DNA of 64,000 nt. Source: Aurantibacter aestuarii. GTDB lineage: Bacteria; Bacteroidota; Bacteroidia; Flavobacteriales; Flavobacteriaceae. This document shows positions 27,154 to 34,949 of this stretch, in pieces (the stretch's first letter is position 1; each line of letters begins with the position of its first letter). The notes below the pieces were generated by a model that was not told where the DNA came from, did not search any database, and saw only the letters and a list, made by a program, of their open reading frames with translations. Location: positions 627,501-691,500 of the forward strand of contig NZ_PXOQ01000009.1 of assembly GCF_003008425.1 (NCBI RefSeq). The letters are read 5' to 3'. Both the position numbers and the translations under genes were made by a program.

Positions 27154-27212
27154 ATCATTAAATTTTATATTATAAAATAAAACCGTGTATTTGCATAAAG
27201 TTAATTGTCAAA

Positions 27213-27794
27213 ATGCTTCACCTCAAATTAGATACCGACCCACGTTGGGCGAAAATAGCAGAACAAGATTTAGAAGAAATTTTAAGTGATCATGCTTGGT
27301 GCGAACAAAAAGCAGCCACCAACGCCATAACTATAATTACTTTAAATTCTGAACATGAAGATTTGGTTGAAGAACTTACCGAGTTGGCACAAGAAGAATT
27401 AGAGCATTTCCAGCGTGTTTGTAAGCAAATTAAAGCTAGAGGATACAAATTAGGTCGCGAGCGCAAAGACCATTATGTAAATGAGCTTTACAAGTTTATG
27501 AATAAAGGTGGAAATCGCTTACAAAGTATGGTAGATCGTTTATTATTTTCAGCAATGATTGAGGCACGAAGCTGTGAACGCTTTAAATTACTCCACAAAC
27601 ATATTGAAGATGAAGAGTTATCTCAATTCTATTACGAATTGATGGTAAGTGAAGCTGGACATTACACGACTTTTATCACTTTAGCCCGAAAATATGGAAA
27701 AGGTATAGATGTTGAAAAACGTTGGCAGGAATTAGTGACTTTTGAAGCAGATTTAATTAAAAATTACGGAACACACGGAAGTATTCATGGATAG
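27213..27794 (+). CDS. miaE: MiaE-type tRNA-(ms2io6A37)-hydroxylase, copy 1
   Basis: 193 residues, four-helix ferritin-like fold with a diiron site. Ligands fit the MiaE pattern: Glu31 in HAWCEQKA, ExxH at Glu62/His65 (EELEHF), Glu117 in IEARSCERF, ExxH at Glu147/His150 (SEAGHY). MiaE hydroxylates 2-methylthio-N6-isopentenyladenosine at tRNA position 37, needing O2 and reductant, so cells encoding it normally have MiaA and MiaB. The first 60 residues and both ExxH motifs match the second copy at 31.68 kb. Single gene rightward; the next feature downstream is rnpB on the other strand. Confidence 0.9.
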   Translation: MLHLKLDTDPRWAKIAEQDLEEILSDHAWCEQKAATNAITIITLNSEHEDLVEELTELAQEELEHFQRVCKQIKARGYKLGRERKDHYVNELYKFMNKGGNRLQSMVDRLLFSAMIEARSCERFKLLHKHIEDEELSQFYYELMVSEAGHYTTFITLARKYGKGIDVEKRWQELVTFEADLIKNYGTHGSIHG

Positions 27795-27874
27795 GGTTTA
27801 GGGTTTAGTAAAGTTTAAATTTAAACACACGACTAACAAATAAAACACTAAAAATAACTAACAATTGTACTCTA

Positions 27875-27914
27875 GACTGGGAACTGCCAACTGAAGACTG
27901 AGTACTGTAGACTT
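27875..27914. repeat. Heptamer array, RACTGNN family, copy 1
   Basis: Successive 7-base units GACTGGG, AACTGCC, AACTGAA, GACTGAG, TACTGTA, GACT, strictly period 7, with a conserved ACTG core. It abuts the 3' end of rnpB. Two further arrays lie at 53.47 and 59.05 kb. Confidence 0.8.
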
Positions 27915-27920
27915 AAAAAA

Positions 27921-28222
27921 AAGCAGATCTATAAGCCGAATTCTGTACTCTTAAAAAGAGCCCTTATCATTTATCTACATGTTATGTTACCATAACACTC
28001 TAGCTCTCTACCCTTTAACATCACGCGTGTACGTTCAAACGTTAATTTACATGAGATTGCACCACATAGAGTTTACCTGGTTTCACTACAGCATGACCTG
28101 TACATACTTTCTGTTGCACTTTTCCTAGCCTCACGACTGGTGGCTGTTAACCACTATGCTTACACTTTGGTGTTCGGACTTTCCTCATCTTAAAACTAAG
28201 ATGCGATAAGGCGACCTGCTTT
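27921..28222 (-). ncRNA. rnpB: RNase P RNA (bacterial type A)
   Basis: The catalytic RNA of RNase P, which cuts the 5' leader from pre-tRNA. On the minus strand it begins AAGCAGGTCGCC and soon shows GAGGAAAGTCCG (5' part of P4) and ends with AGAATTCGGCTTATAGATCTGCTT, the conserved 3' end whose AGATCTGCTT pairs with the 5' AAGCAGGTCG in P1. The universally conserved ACAGAA-like segment occurs midway (CAACAGAAAGTA). Length of about 302 nt is near the Bacteroidota norm. The RNA is expressed from the strand opposite its flanking genes. A -7-like TACTTTTG (28229-28236, minus strand) sits seven bases before the 5' end. A U-rich tract follows the 3' end. Confidence 0.95.
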
Positions 28223-28228
28223 AAGCTA

Positions 28229-28236
28229 CAAAAGTA
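28229..28236 (-). promoter_or_regulatory. rnpB: Candidate -7 promoter element of rnpB
   Basis: Minus-strand TACTTTTG, an exact TAnnTTTG match, ends seven bases before the first base of RNase P RNA, as expected for a start at 28222. No clear TTG box upstream. Confidence 0.6.
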
Positions 28237-28268
28237 ATCTTTTATAGCTATTAAAGCTTAAAATCTAT

Positions 28269-28276
28269 TAAATTTG
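28269..28276 (+). promoter_or_regulatory. Candidate -7 element for the secreted protein gene
   Basis: TAAATTTG, exact match to TAnnTTTG, 27 bases before the ATG at 28304. It is only 33 bases from the oppositely oriented rnpB element. Confidence 0.45.
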
Positions 28277-28303
28277 CGACTTTTAAAATTTTAAAACAAT
28301 CAA

Positions 28304-29260
28304 ATGAAAACAATTTATTCAATTTTAGCATTTTTATTATTAACAACTACTTCAGGTTTTGCACAAGGAAAAGCTGTTCAAAAATTAATTAAAAACACAA
28401 AAGATCTTACGTCAAGACCATTAAAAGTAGTTTTCAAAAAAGAAACTAAAGAAAGTAATTTACAATATAACACTATGCTTAAAGAAGCAATAGAAAGTGA
28501 ATGGACAATAAACAAAGATATTGCATTTATATCTTATGAAGAATTTAGAACGCTTTATAAAAATAAAAATAGCACATATGCTTTTTTGAGACAAGAAAAT
28601 GGATCTACCACAGGTAGCAGTATGTTTAGTTCAAATGGAGGCTTACCAAAGGTTAATTCTGGAAGTGGAGAAACAAGATTTGAATCATCACAAAAATTTT
28701 CAAATTTAAATTTAATAGGTTTTGATTCAAAAGGCAAAAAAATTAGTGTTTACCCAATAGACTTTAAACTTGATAAAAACTCTGATAAAGCAGAATACTA
28801 TATTCTTATACAAGATTTTCAAAATAGACTAATATCATTTTTAAACATACCATCTAATACAAAAAAAATAAAAATGAAAGAAGCTAAAGCTATGATGGCC
28901 AAAGCACTTTTAGAACAAAAAGAGAATATAAAAAAGCTAGAAAGCAAAATTCTTTATATAAATGAAACGTCTTTATCCGAAAAAAATAAAACGTATTTTA
29001 AAGATTTTTATAAATTTGATTATAAAATTGTAACCAAAGAAGAAATTTACAAAGCTGTTTTAGATAACGATGACAACATTGTAATTCTTTACTCTGACAG
29101 TATCAGAACTGCTAGCACAGGACAACAATTAGTGTTTTTTAATGACATGAAAAATATGAGCACCATCAGTTTTGGCAATCCTAATGGAAATGTTTTTGAT
29201 TTGTTTTCAAAAGAAATATCTAAGAAAGACTTAGAAAATCTAAAGAAAACTTTAAAATAA
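28304..29260 (+). CDS. Secreted protein of unknown function
   Basis: 318 residues with a signal peptide (MKTIYSILAFLLLTTTSGFAQ). The mature part opens with KAVQKLIKNTKDLTSRPLKVVFKKETKES, then NTMLKEAIESEWTINKDIAFISYEEFRTLYKNKNSTYAFLRQ, and continues with Lys-rich amphipathic helices (MKEAKAMMAKALLEQKENIKKLESKILYI). The pattern VVFKKETKES-LQYNTMLKEAIESEW is found in several small Flavobacteria periplasmic proteins, but I do not recognise an assigned family. A start at 28304 is supported by the signal peptide. Between rnpB (opposite strand) and dnaX, with own terminator. Confidence 0.65.
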   Translation: MKTIYSILAFLLLTTTSGFAQGKAVQKLIKNTKDLTSRPLKVVFKKETKESNLQYNTMLKEAIESEWTINKDIAFISYEEFRTLYKNKNSTYAFLRQENGSTTGSSMFSSNGGLPKVNSGSGETRFESSQKFSNLNLIGFDSKGKKISVYPIDFKLDKNSDKAEYYILIQDFQNRLISFLNIPSNTKKIKMKEAKAMMAKALLEQKENIKKLESKILYINETSLSEKNKTYFKDFYKFDYKIVTKEEIYKAVLDNDDNIVILYSDSIRTASTGQQLVFFNDMKNMSTISFGNPNGNVFDLFSKEISKKDLENLKKTLK

Positions 29261-29280
29261 CCTTCTGTTAATAACTCCAT

Positions 29281-29323
29281 AAAAACAAAGCTCAATTTAA
29301 TTACTAAATTGAGCTTTGTTTTT
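29281..29323 (+). terminator. Terminator after the secreted protein gene
   Basis: AAAAACAAAGCTCAATTTA and TAAATTGAGCTTTGTTTTT form a 19-bp stem with loop ATTAC. Immediately followed by the dnaX promoter element. Confidence 0.9.
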
Positions 29324-29324
29324 C

Positions 29325-29332
29325 TAAATTTG
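29325..29332 (+). promoter_or_regulatory. dnaX: Candidate -7 promoter element of dnaX
   Basis: TAAATTTG exact match to TAnnTTTG, 22 bases before the dnaX TTG start, immediately after the preceding terminator. This supports a separate dnaX transcript. Confidence 0.5.
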
Positions 29333-29354
29333 TGATAACAAAATAAATTAGCAT

Positions 29355-30443
29355 TTGGAACATTTTGTAGTATCGGCACGTAAATACAGACCACAAACCT
29401 TTAAGGATGTTGTTGGTCAAGATGCTATTACAAATACGTTGTTAAATGCTATTGAAAATAATCATTTAGCACAAGCTTTATTATTTACAGGTCCACGTGG
29501 TGTTGGTAAAACCAGCTGCGCGCGTATTCTGGCTAAAATGATTAATGCCGAAGGTCATGATGAAGCAGATGAAGATTTTGCTTTTAATATTTTTGAGTTG
29601 GATGCAGCTTCTAATAACTCGGTAGACGATATTAGAAATTTAACCGACCAAGTGCGTATACCACCACAAGTTGGAAAATACAAGGTGTATATTATAGATG
29701 AGGTGCACATGCTGTCTCAAGCTGCTTTTAACGCCTTTTTAAAGACGTTAGAAGAGCCACCAAAACATTGTATTTTTATTTTAGCGACCACCGAAAAGCA
29801 TAAAATTATCCCAACCATTTTATCGCGTTGCCAGATTTTCGATTTTAAACGAATTACCGTTACCGACGCTAAAAATTATTTAAAATATATTGCTGAAGAA
29901 CAAGGTATTACTGCCGAAGATGATGCTCTACATATTATAGCTCAAAAGGCAGATGGCGCTATGCGAGATGCTTTATCTATTTTTGATCGTGTGGTAAGTT
30001 TTTCAGGTAAAAACTTAACCAGACAAGCCGTAACAGAGAACTTAAACGTTCTAGATTATGAAACCTACTTTACCTCTACCGATTATATCTTAGAAAACAA
30101 AATTCCAGATTTATTGGTTCAATTTAATGACATCTTATCTAAAGGATTTGATGGTCACCATTATATTGCAGGTTTGGCTTCACATTTTAGAGATCTTTTA
30201 GTGTGCCAATCTCCAGAAACTATTGCTTTATTAGAAGTAGGCGAACAAACTAAAGAGAAGTACGCGCAACAAGCCCAAAAAGCAAGTCAGGATGTTTTAA
30301 TTCAAGGTATAGATTTGGCTAATGCAACCGATTTGAAATATAAGAGCAGTAAAAATCAGCGTTTATTAGTAGAGCTTTGTTTAATGCAACTAGCGTCTTT
30401 AACGCACGATTCTGCTAAAAAAAAAAGCTTAGCCGCTACATAA
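29355..30443 (+). CDS. dnaX: DNA polymerase III subunit gamma (short product of dnaX)
   Basis: 362 residues, TTG start (MEHFVVSARKYRPQTF is the normal N-terminus of this family, and no ATG is available). AAA+ clamp-loader ATPase: Walker A GPRGVGKT (about 45-52), DEVHMLSQAAFNAFLKTLEEPP, sensor 1 ATTEKHKI, SRCQIF and the arginine-finger region RCQIFDFKR, then helical domain III (GMRDALSIFDR and LVELCLMQL). The frame ends at TAA five codons after ten consecutive A. This short product lacks the tau extension. Two products are expected from one gene (see the tau entry). Confidence 0.93.
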   Translation: MEHFVVSARKYRPQTFKDVVGQDAITNTLLNAIENNHLAQALLFTGPRGVGKTSCARILAKMINAEGHDEADEDFAFNIFELDAASNNSVDDIRNLTDQVRIPPQVGKYKVYIIDEVHMLSQAAFNAFLKTLEEPPKHCIFILATTEKHKIIPTILSRCQIFDFKRITVTDAKNYLKYIAEEQGITAEDDALHIIAQKADGAMRDALSIFDRVVSFSGKNLTRQAVTENLNVLDYETYFTSTDYILENKIPDLLVQFNDILSKGFDGHHYIAGLASHFRDLLVCQSPETIALLEVGEQTKEKYAQQAQKASQDVLIQGIDLANATDLKYKSSKNQRLLVELCLMQLASLTHDSAKKKSLAAT

Positions 30444-31093
30444 TATCTCCTTCATTTTTTAGAGCAAAAGGTATAGAGCCTATTAAAGTAAATCCAGCTG
30501 TTTCAACAGAACAAAAGGAAAATACTCAGCAACCAAAGCAAGAAATAGCTCAAGAAACAGCAAACAAGCTTAAAACTTCGGAACCCGTTAAGGAAAATCC
30601 GCCAAAACCGAGAGTTCCTTTAGATTTATCAGGAAAGAAAACTTCAGGTTTGTCTTTAAAAAGTATTCGCGCTAAAAAAGAGCATCAAATAAAGCAAATG
30701 GATGTGGTGGTAGATGAAGAAGATTTACCAACAGATGCGTTTACAGAAGAAGCTTTTTTAGAAGCTTGGAAAGCTATTCTAAAAATTACAGAAGACAACA
30801 GACAAATGAATCTGGCCTCTATTCTTAATATGGATCAACCCAAATTAGACGGCGCAACAATTCATTTAACCTTTCCTAATGAAACCAATAAAATTGAATT
30901 AGAACGTAATTCTTTCGAAATTTTAAACTTTTTACGAAAACAATTAAATAATTACAGTATAGGCTTTAATATTACTATTAATGAAGTCTTACAAACTAAA
31001 TTTGCCTATACACCGCAAGAAAAATACGAGAAGTTAAAAGAAAAAAATCCAGCAATCGATTTTTTAAGATCTACCTTCGATTTAGATTTGTAA
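29355..31093 (+). CDS. dnaX: DNA polymerase III subunit tau (long product of dnaX by -1 frameshift)
   Basis: If the reading frame shifts by -1 within the A10 run (about 30417-30426), translation continues open to 31093, giving 579 residues (357 before and 222 after the shift). The downstream part begins KLSRYIISPSFFRAKGIEPIKVNPA, a Gln/Glu/Pro-rich linker, then a folded region ending FAYTPQEKYEKLKEKNPAIDFLRSTFDLDL. The final 150 residues (FTEEAFLEAWKAILKITEDNRQMNLASILN ... RSTFDLDL) are the DnaX C-terminal domain conserved in Flavobacteria, which in full-length tau binds polymerase and helicase. Alternatives: the true genome has 11 A, giving one full-length protein, or the extension is a pseudogene; conservation of its sequence argues against decay. 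Confidence 0.8.
30417..30426 (+). promoter_or_regulatory. dnaX: A10 slippery site for dnaX gamma/tau frameshifting
   Basis: Ten uninterrupted A between GCT and GCTTAG; the zero frame (GCT AAA AAA AAA AGC) meets TAA five codons later, and the -1 frame is open for 222 residues. In E. coli dnaX an A6G heptamer promotes ribosomal -1 frameshifting and in Thermus a run of nine A causes transcriptional slippage; either could operate here. A strong downstream stimulatory hairpin was not found. Confidence 0.75.
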
Positions 31094-31124
31094 CTTAACG
31101 GTTTAATAAACAACGTACTTTAAC

Positions 31125-31670
31125 ATGAAGTCTATTTTATCTTTTGGGTTATTAATAAGTATTATTTGCACGTTTTTAAATTGTGATGGTCGTGATCGAT
31201 TGAAAGATCATAAAAAAACGAGTTTAGCAGCATTCAATCAACAAAAGTCGTCAAACACAAATATTACTTATATTCCTGAAAGCTATTCTGAAAAAGTTAC
31301 GGATACAATTTTCTCTAATGGATATCATGTTTATATAAAACAATACACAGTTAAGGACAGAAGTATTAAAGTAGAAAAAAAGGATCAAATTAATGTTTTT
31401 AAGGATACCAATACAGATATTAAAGTTTCACTTAATAATGAAATTATATTTGATAAATCTTTCTCAATTAAGGATCCTATAATTACTGAACATTTAAGTC
31501 AATTAGAGTTAGAAAATTTCTATTTAAGAAATGTCTGGACAGAAAAACTTGATAAATATTACCCAGATGTACCTTGTATTTTGATGGATTTTTTTAATCC
31601 TAAAACTATGTTTTCTACTACAGTAATGATTACTCCATTGAAAGATGAATTTATATTTGTAGAACTATAA
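31125..31670 (+). CDS. Small lipoprotein of unknown function
   Basis: 181 residues. The signal MKSILSFGLLISIICTFLNCDGRD places the lipobox at LNC (Cys20), so probably a lipid-anchored periplasmic or outer-membrane protein. The mature part is beta-rich: NITYIPESYSEKVTDTIFSNGYHVYIKQYTVKDRSIKVE, then HLSQLELENFYLRNVWTEKLDKYYPDVPCILMDFFNPKTMF and MITPLKDEFIFVEL. I do not recognise a family. It starts 31 bases after dnaX and ends 9 bases before the second MiaE gene, so all three are probably co-transcribed. Confidence 0.7.
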   Translation: MKSILSFGLLISIICTFLNCDGRDRLKDHKKTSLAAFNQQKSSNTNITYIPESYSEKVTDTIFSNGYHVYIKQYTVKDRSIKVEKKDQINVFKDTNTDIKVSLNNEIIFDKSFSIKDPIITEHLSQLELENFYLRNVWTEKLDKYYPDVPCILMDFFNPKTMFSTTVMITPLKDEFIFVEL

Positions 31671-31679
31671 TTTTAAACT

Positions 31680-32279
31680 ATGGAAGACGCTATAAAAATG
31701 TTAGGCCTTAAGTTACCAACAGATCCAAGATGGGTAAATATCGTAGAGAAAAATGTGGAAGATATTTTAACAGACCATGCCTTTTGCGAACAAAAAGCTG
31801 CTAGTACTGCCATTTCATTTATTGTAAGTTTCCCAGAATATAGCGATTTAGTGACCGAAATGACCGCTTTAGTTAAAGAAGAAATTAGTCATTTTAAAAT
31901 GGTACACGATAAAATTTTAGAACATGGCTGGACCTTAGGTAGAGATAGACGTGACGACTATGTTTTAAAACTAGTTACCTTTTTTCCAAAAGGCGGTAGC
32001 AGAACGACACAATTGGTGCACAGATTGCTTTATGCTGCTTTAATTGAAGCCAGAAGCTGTGAACGCTTTAGATTATTAAGTGAGCAACTAAAAGATAAAG
32101 AACTTGCAGAGTTTTACCGTAAACTTATGGTAAGCGAAGCAAATCATTATACCATGTTTTTAGGTTTTGCAAGACAATATGGCGACCGCAAAGAAGTAGA
32201 CCAGAAATGGCAAGACTTGTTGACTTTTGAAGCTGAAATTATGAAAGATTTAAGCAAGAGCGAGTCTATCCACGGATAA
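31680..32279 (+). CDS. MiaE-type tRNA-(ms2io6A37)-hydroxylase, copy 2
   Basis: 199 residues, the same ferritin-like diiron fold as the gene at 27.2 kb. All six presumed metal ligands are kept: Glu37 (HAFCEQKA), Glu68/His71 (EEISHF), Glu123 (IEARSCERF), Glu153/His156 (SEANHY). It differs in the central region, with KGGSRTTQLVHRL instead of KGGNRLQSMVDRL, and in the flexible N-terminus (MEDAIKMLGLKLPTDPRW). Both copies end in a similar SIHG tail. Whether each is active, or has a different tRNA or substrate, cannot be told. Cotranscribed with the lipoprotein upstream (9-base spacing). Confidence 0.85.
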   Translation: MEDAIKMLGLKLPTDPRWVNIVEKNVEDILTDHAFCEQKAASTAISFIVSFPEYSDLVTEMTALVKEEISHFKMVHDKILEHGWTLGRDRRDDYVLKLVTFFPKGGSRTTQLVHRLLYAALIEARSCERFRLLSEQLKDKELAEFYRKLMVSEANHYTMFLGFARQYGDRKEVDQKWQDLLTFEAEIMKDLSKSESIHG

Positions 32280-32344
32280 TATTAGGGTTTAATTAAACCA
32301 TAATCAATTTTCGTGGTCTTAACTATAGACCAAAAGAAATTTAA

Positions 32345-33328
32345 ATGAAAATCTATTTTTTTTATTTGTGTGCTGCGCTTATTGTTTTATGCAGTCAAAC
32401 TGAACACTTTCTGCAGATAAATAATAATTCACCCAAACTAACATCTAAACCAACTTACAAGGTACTTATTGATGAAGATATTGTTTATGCTGAAGGATTA
32501 GTACATAAAGATATCAATAGTCCAGATGCTTCTGTACTTCCACTTAAACTGGATGTCTATAAACCCGACAATCAAACTACAAATAGACCAGTTTATATGT
32601 TCATTCATGGCGGTGGATTTTCTGGCGGATCTAAAACTCAAGAAGCGGTTGTAAATTTAGCCCACTATTATACCTCTAGAGGCTGGGTTTTTGTTTCGAT
32701 AGATTACAGATTAAAAAAACATAAAGGAACAGTTCCCAAAGAATGGATTCATACAGCTAAAGAAGTTCCCAGTTCTAAAGCAAATCAATTTTTAGCTATT
32801 TATCCAGCAGTTAGAGATGCTAAAGCCGCTTTAAGGTGGGTAGTTGCACATGCTAAAGATTATCATATTAACACCAATTACATTACTGTTGGTGGCGCTT
32901 CTGCGGGTGCTATGACCGCAATTGCTTTAAGTATCTCTAACCTGGAAGATTTTAGAGATGAATTAACCATTACACAAGATTCTACCTTACATACAACACA
33001 TATAGACGAAACCTACCAGATTAAAACCTTAATTAATCTTTGGGGCTCTAAAATTGCTTTAGATGGATTGGAAAAATCATATAACGTTAATAGATTAAGT
33101 AAGAATGCTCCAGCATTATTTACTGCGCATGGAACGTTAGACCCCATAGTACCATTTAGTCATGCAGAAGTATTAAACTCAATATACAAGAACTTTGAAA
33201 TTCCGCATGCCTTTTACCCTTTAGAGAATAAAAAACACGGGGTTTGGAACGGTACAATTAATTCTAAAAGATTAGAAGAATTAGCGTTTAATTTTATTGT
33301 AAAACAGCAGAAATTACAAGTAGATTAG
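32345..33328 (+). CDS. Secreted alpha/beta-hydrolase (esterase/lipase-like, HSL-type)
   Basis: 327 residues with a signal peptide (MKIYFFYLCAALIVLCSQ). Oxyanion motif HGGGFSGGS at about 88-96, nucleophile elbow GGASAGAM at about 183-190 with Ser in GASAG, then VVAHAKDYHINTNYITVGG, and later HGTLDPIVPFSHAE with a likely catalytic Asp, and the closing His region NKKHGVW. The pattern matches BD-FAE/carboxylesterase-type hydrolases that often act on acetylated xylan, but the substrate is unknown. Ends at a bidirectional terminator. Not obviously coupled to MiaE (66-base gap). Confidence 0.88.
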   Translation: MKIYFFYLCAALIVLCSQTEHFLQINNNSPKLTSKPTYKVLIDEDIVYAEGLVHKDINSPDASVLPLKLDVYKPDNQTTNRPVYMFIHGGGFSGGSKTQEAVVNLAHYYTSRGWVFVSIDYRLKKHKGTVPKEWIHTAKEVPSSKANQFLAIYPAVRDAKAALRWVVAHAKDYHINTNYITVGGASAGAMTAIALSISNLEDFRDELTITQDSTLHTTHIDETYQIKTLINLWGSKIALDGLEKSYNVNRLSKNAPALFTAHGTLDPIVPFSHAEVLNSIYKNFEIPHAFYPLENKKHGVWNGTINSKRLEELAFNFIVKQQKLQVD

Positions 33329-33354
33329 AAGAATACGATAATTATATATACAAT

Positions 33355-33394
33355 AAAAAAAAAGTCCAACACATGCTGTGTTGGACTTTTTTTT
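33355..33394. terminator. Bidirectional terminator between convergent genes
   Basis: AAAGTCCAACACA and TGTGTTGGACTTT form a 13-bp stem around a three-base TGC, with A and T tracts on the two sides. Serves the hydrolase and the outer membrane protein gene. Confidence 0.92.
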
Positions 33395-33409
33395 ATTGTT
33401 AAGCGTGGA

Positions 33410-33943
33410 TTACATTTTTAAACCAAATCCAAACTGAAGATTTTTATTTATAGCATCTAATCCTGTTTCATCATCAAAAACATTTGTTAAGCCATAAGAA
33501 AAACGAGCATCTACAAAAAATACATCTGTAATCATATAAGTTAATCCAGCAATACCTGCGTAAACTATATTTTGGAAACCATCTTCATAATCGTGTGCTT
33601 TTAAACTTACTTGTGGACCAACACCTAAAGCAATTTGGTCACAAATTTTGTAACTAAACAGAACTGGTAATTGGATATAATCTAAACGTAATCCATCATC
33701 TTTAGCACCTTCAGCTGAAAATTGAATCTCAGGCATTATAGAAAACTTTTTAGAAATACCATAATCGGCAACAAAACCAATTGCAAACCCATTTCTGTGC
33801 GCGTTTAAAACCCCTTCTGGAACTTCTGGACTAAAATCTAAGTTTGTAACGTTTAGACCTACTCTAGCACCAAAAAGATTTTCCTGAGCAAAAGTGCTTG
33901 TGATACTTAAAAGTAAAAAAACAAAAAGTAAATTTTTTTTCAT
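33410..33943 (-). CDS. Outer membrane beta-barrel protein (PorT-like/OMP_b-brl_2 type)
   Basis: 177 residues with signal peptide MKKNLLFVFLLLSITSTFAQ. The mature chain has the eight-strand pattern of small Bacteroidota barrels: ENLFGARVGLNVTNLDF, GFAIGFVADYGISKKFSIMPEIQFS, LRLDYIQLPVLFSYKICDQIALGVGPQVSL, FFVDARFSYGLTNVF and a C-terminal aromatic end (LQFGFGLKM). Strand order GLNxTN ... IMPEIQFSAEG ... LDYIQLPV ... GPQVS is the same as in the three tandem paralogues at 55.6-57.9 kb, which are longer. Ligand unknown. Leftward, ending at the shared hairpin. Confidence 0.85.
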   Translation of the reverse strand: MKKNLLFVFLLLSITSTFAQENLFGARVGLNVTNLDFSPEVPEGVLNAHRNGFAIGFVADYGISKKFSIMPEIQFSAEGAKDDGLRLDYIQLPVLFSYKICDQIALGVGPQVSLKAHDYEDGFQNIVYAGIAGLTYMITDVFFVDARFSYGLTNVFDDETGLDAINKNLQFGFGLKM

Positions 33944-34025
33944 CTGGATTTAAATTACATTAAAATTATAAGTAGCTAATATAATTTTTTTTTTGATAAG
34001 ATGCATATACTAATAGACAAAGCGC

Positions 34026-34949
34026 TTAATTTATCTTTGAATGGCTAGAAACCGTATTGTTGTATATACTTTTTATGATACCATCAGACAATCCTATCTT
34101 CGGAACATAGATGTTTTTTGCATTACTCCATTTCATTGCAGATAAATAAATCCGGCATGCAGGTATAATTACATCGGCTCTATCTTGGTTTAAATCTAGA
34201 TTATAAATACGTTCTTCATAAGAATATTCCTGAAGCATTTTATAATAAGAGCTTAAATAAAAATAAGTTAAAGGTTTACTTTGCTGTTTTCCAGAGAGTT
34301 TAAATATTTTATTAATATTTCCTCCAGAACCAATCACCGCAATGTTTTGATAACTTTTAGTTTTTTCGTTTATCCAAACTTCCAACTCTTTCCAAGATTC
34401 ACTAGAAACAATATCTTTTAATAAACGAACAGTTCCTATTTTAAAAGATTTAGAATCTATTTTTTCCCCTTTATGAATAATAGAAAACTCCGTACTTCCA
34501 CCTCCAACATCTACATATAAATAGGTTTTATCTAATTCTATATAGGCATTCAAATCTGTAGCTGCAATAATAGTTGCTTCTTCCTCACCATCTATAATGT
34601 CTATGTGTATATTGGTTTCTTTAGCTATAATTTTAGCTAAATCATGTCCATTTTTTGCTTCACGCATTGCAGATGTTGCACAAGCTTTATATTTAACCAC
34701 TCGATGAGACTTCATCAGTAGTTTAAAAGCTGTCATTGTATTTACCATACGTTCACTGTTTTCTTTAGAAATTTTGCCTTTTACAAAGACATCTTCTCCA
34801 AGTCGAATTGGCACTCGTACTAAAGAACTCTTTTTAAACTGTGTTGGTTTACCTTTAAATTCAACAATATTAGAAATTAATAAACGTACCGCGTTAGACC
34901 CTATATCTATAGCGGCATATTTTTTTATGTTAAGCATATTATTGGTCAT
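34026..34949 (-). CDS. ppx: Exopolyphosphatase (Ppx/GppA family, short form)
   Basis: 307 residues of the ASKHA-type fold. Motifs: AAIDIGSNAVRLL (12-24), then DGEEEA, YLYVDVGGGSTEFSIIH, IGSGGNINKI. Splits Pi from polyphosphate, or hydrolyses pppGpp. About 200 residues shorter than E. coli Ppx, lacking its C-terminal domains, as in the family's short members. The ATG at 34949 overlaps the ppk stop by 11 bases; a second ATG at 34937 falls just after the stop and may be the real start. Either way it is translationally linked to ppk, so polymer synthesis and breakdown are co-expressed. Confidence 0.94.
   Translation of the reverse strand: MTNNMLNIKKYAAIDIGSNAVRLLISNIVEFKGKPTQFKKSSLVRVPIRLGEDVFVKGKISKENSERMVNTMTAFKLLMKSHRVVKYKACATSAMREAKNGHDLAKIIAKETNIHIDIIDGEEEATIIAATDLNAYIELDKTYLYVDVGGGSTEFSIIHKGEKIDSKSFKIGTVRLLKDIVSSESWKELEVWINEKTKSYQNIAVIGSGGNINKIFKLSGKQQSKPLTYFYLSSYYKMLQEYSYEERIYNLDLNQDRADVIIPACRIYLSAMKWSNAKNIYVPKIGLSDGIIKSIYNNTVSSHSKIN

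Noticed and set aside
27788-27812. Telomere-like GGGTTTA repeats after the first MiaE gene
   Set aside because: Only two units, so too short to be more than chance or a decayed repeat.
27921-28222. The gap between the first MiaE gene and the secreted protein could have held a small protein
   Set aside because: It is filled by RNase P RNA on the minus strand; no coding frame.
30650-31093. A separate 147-codon gene beginning with ATG downstream of dnaX
   Set aside because: Its frame is already open for about 230 bases upstream, back to the A10 run, and encodes a DnaX-type linker. It is better read as the tau extension.
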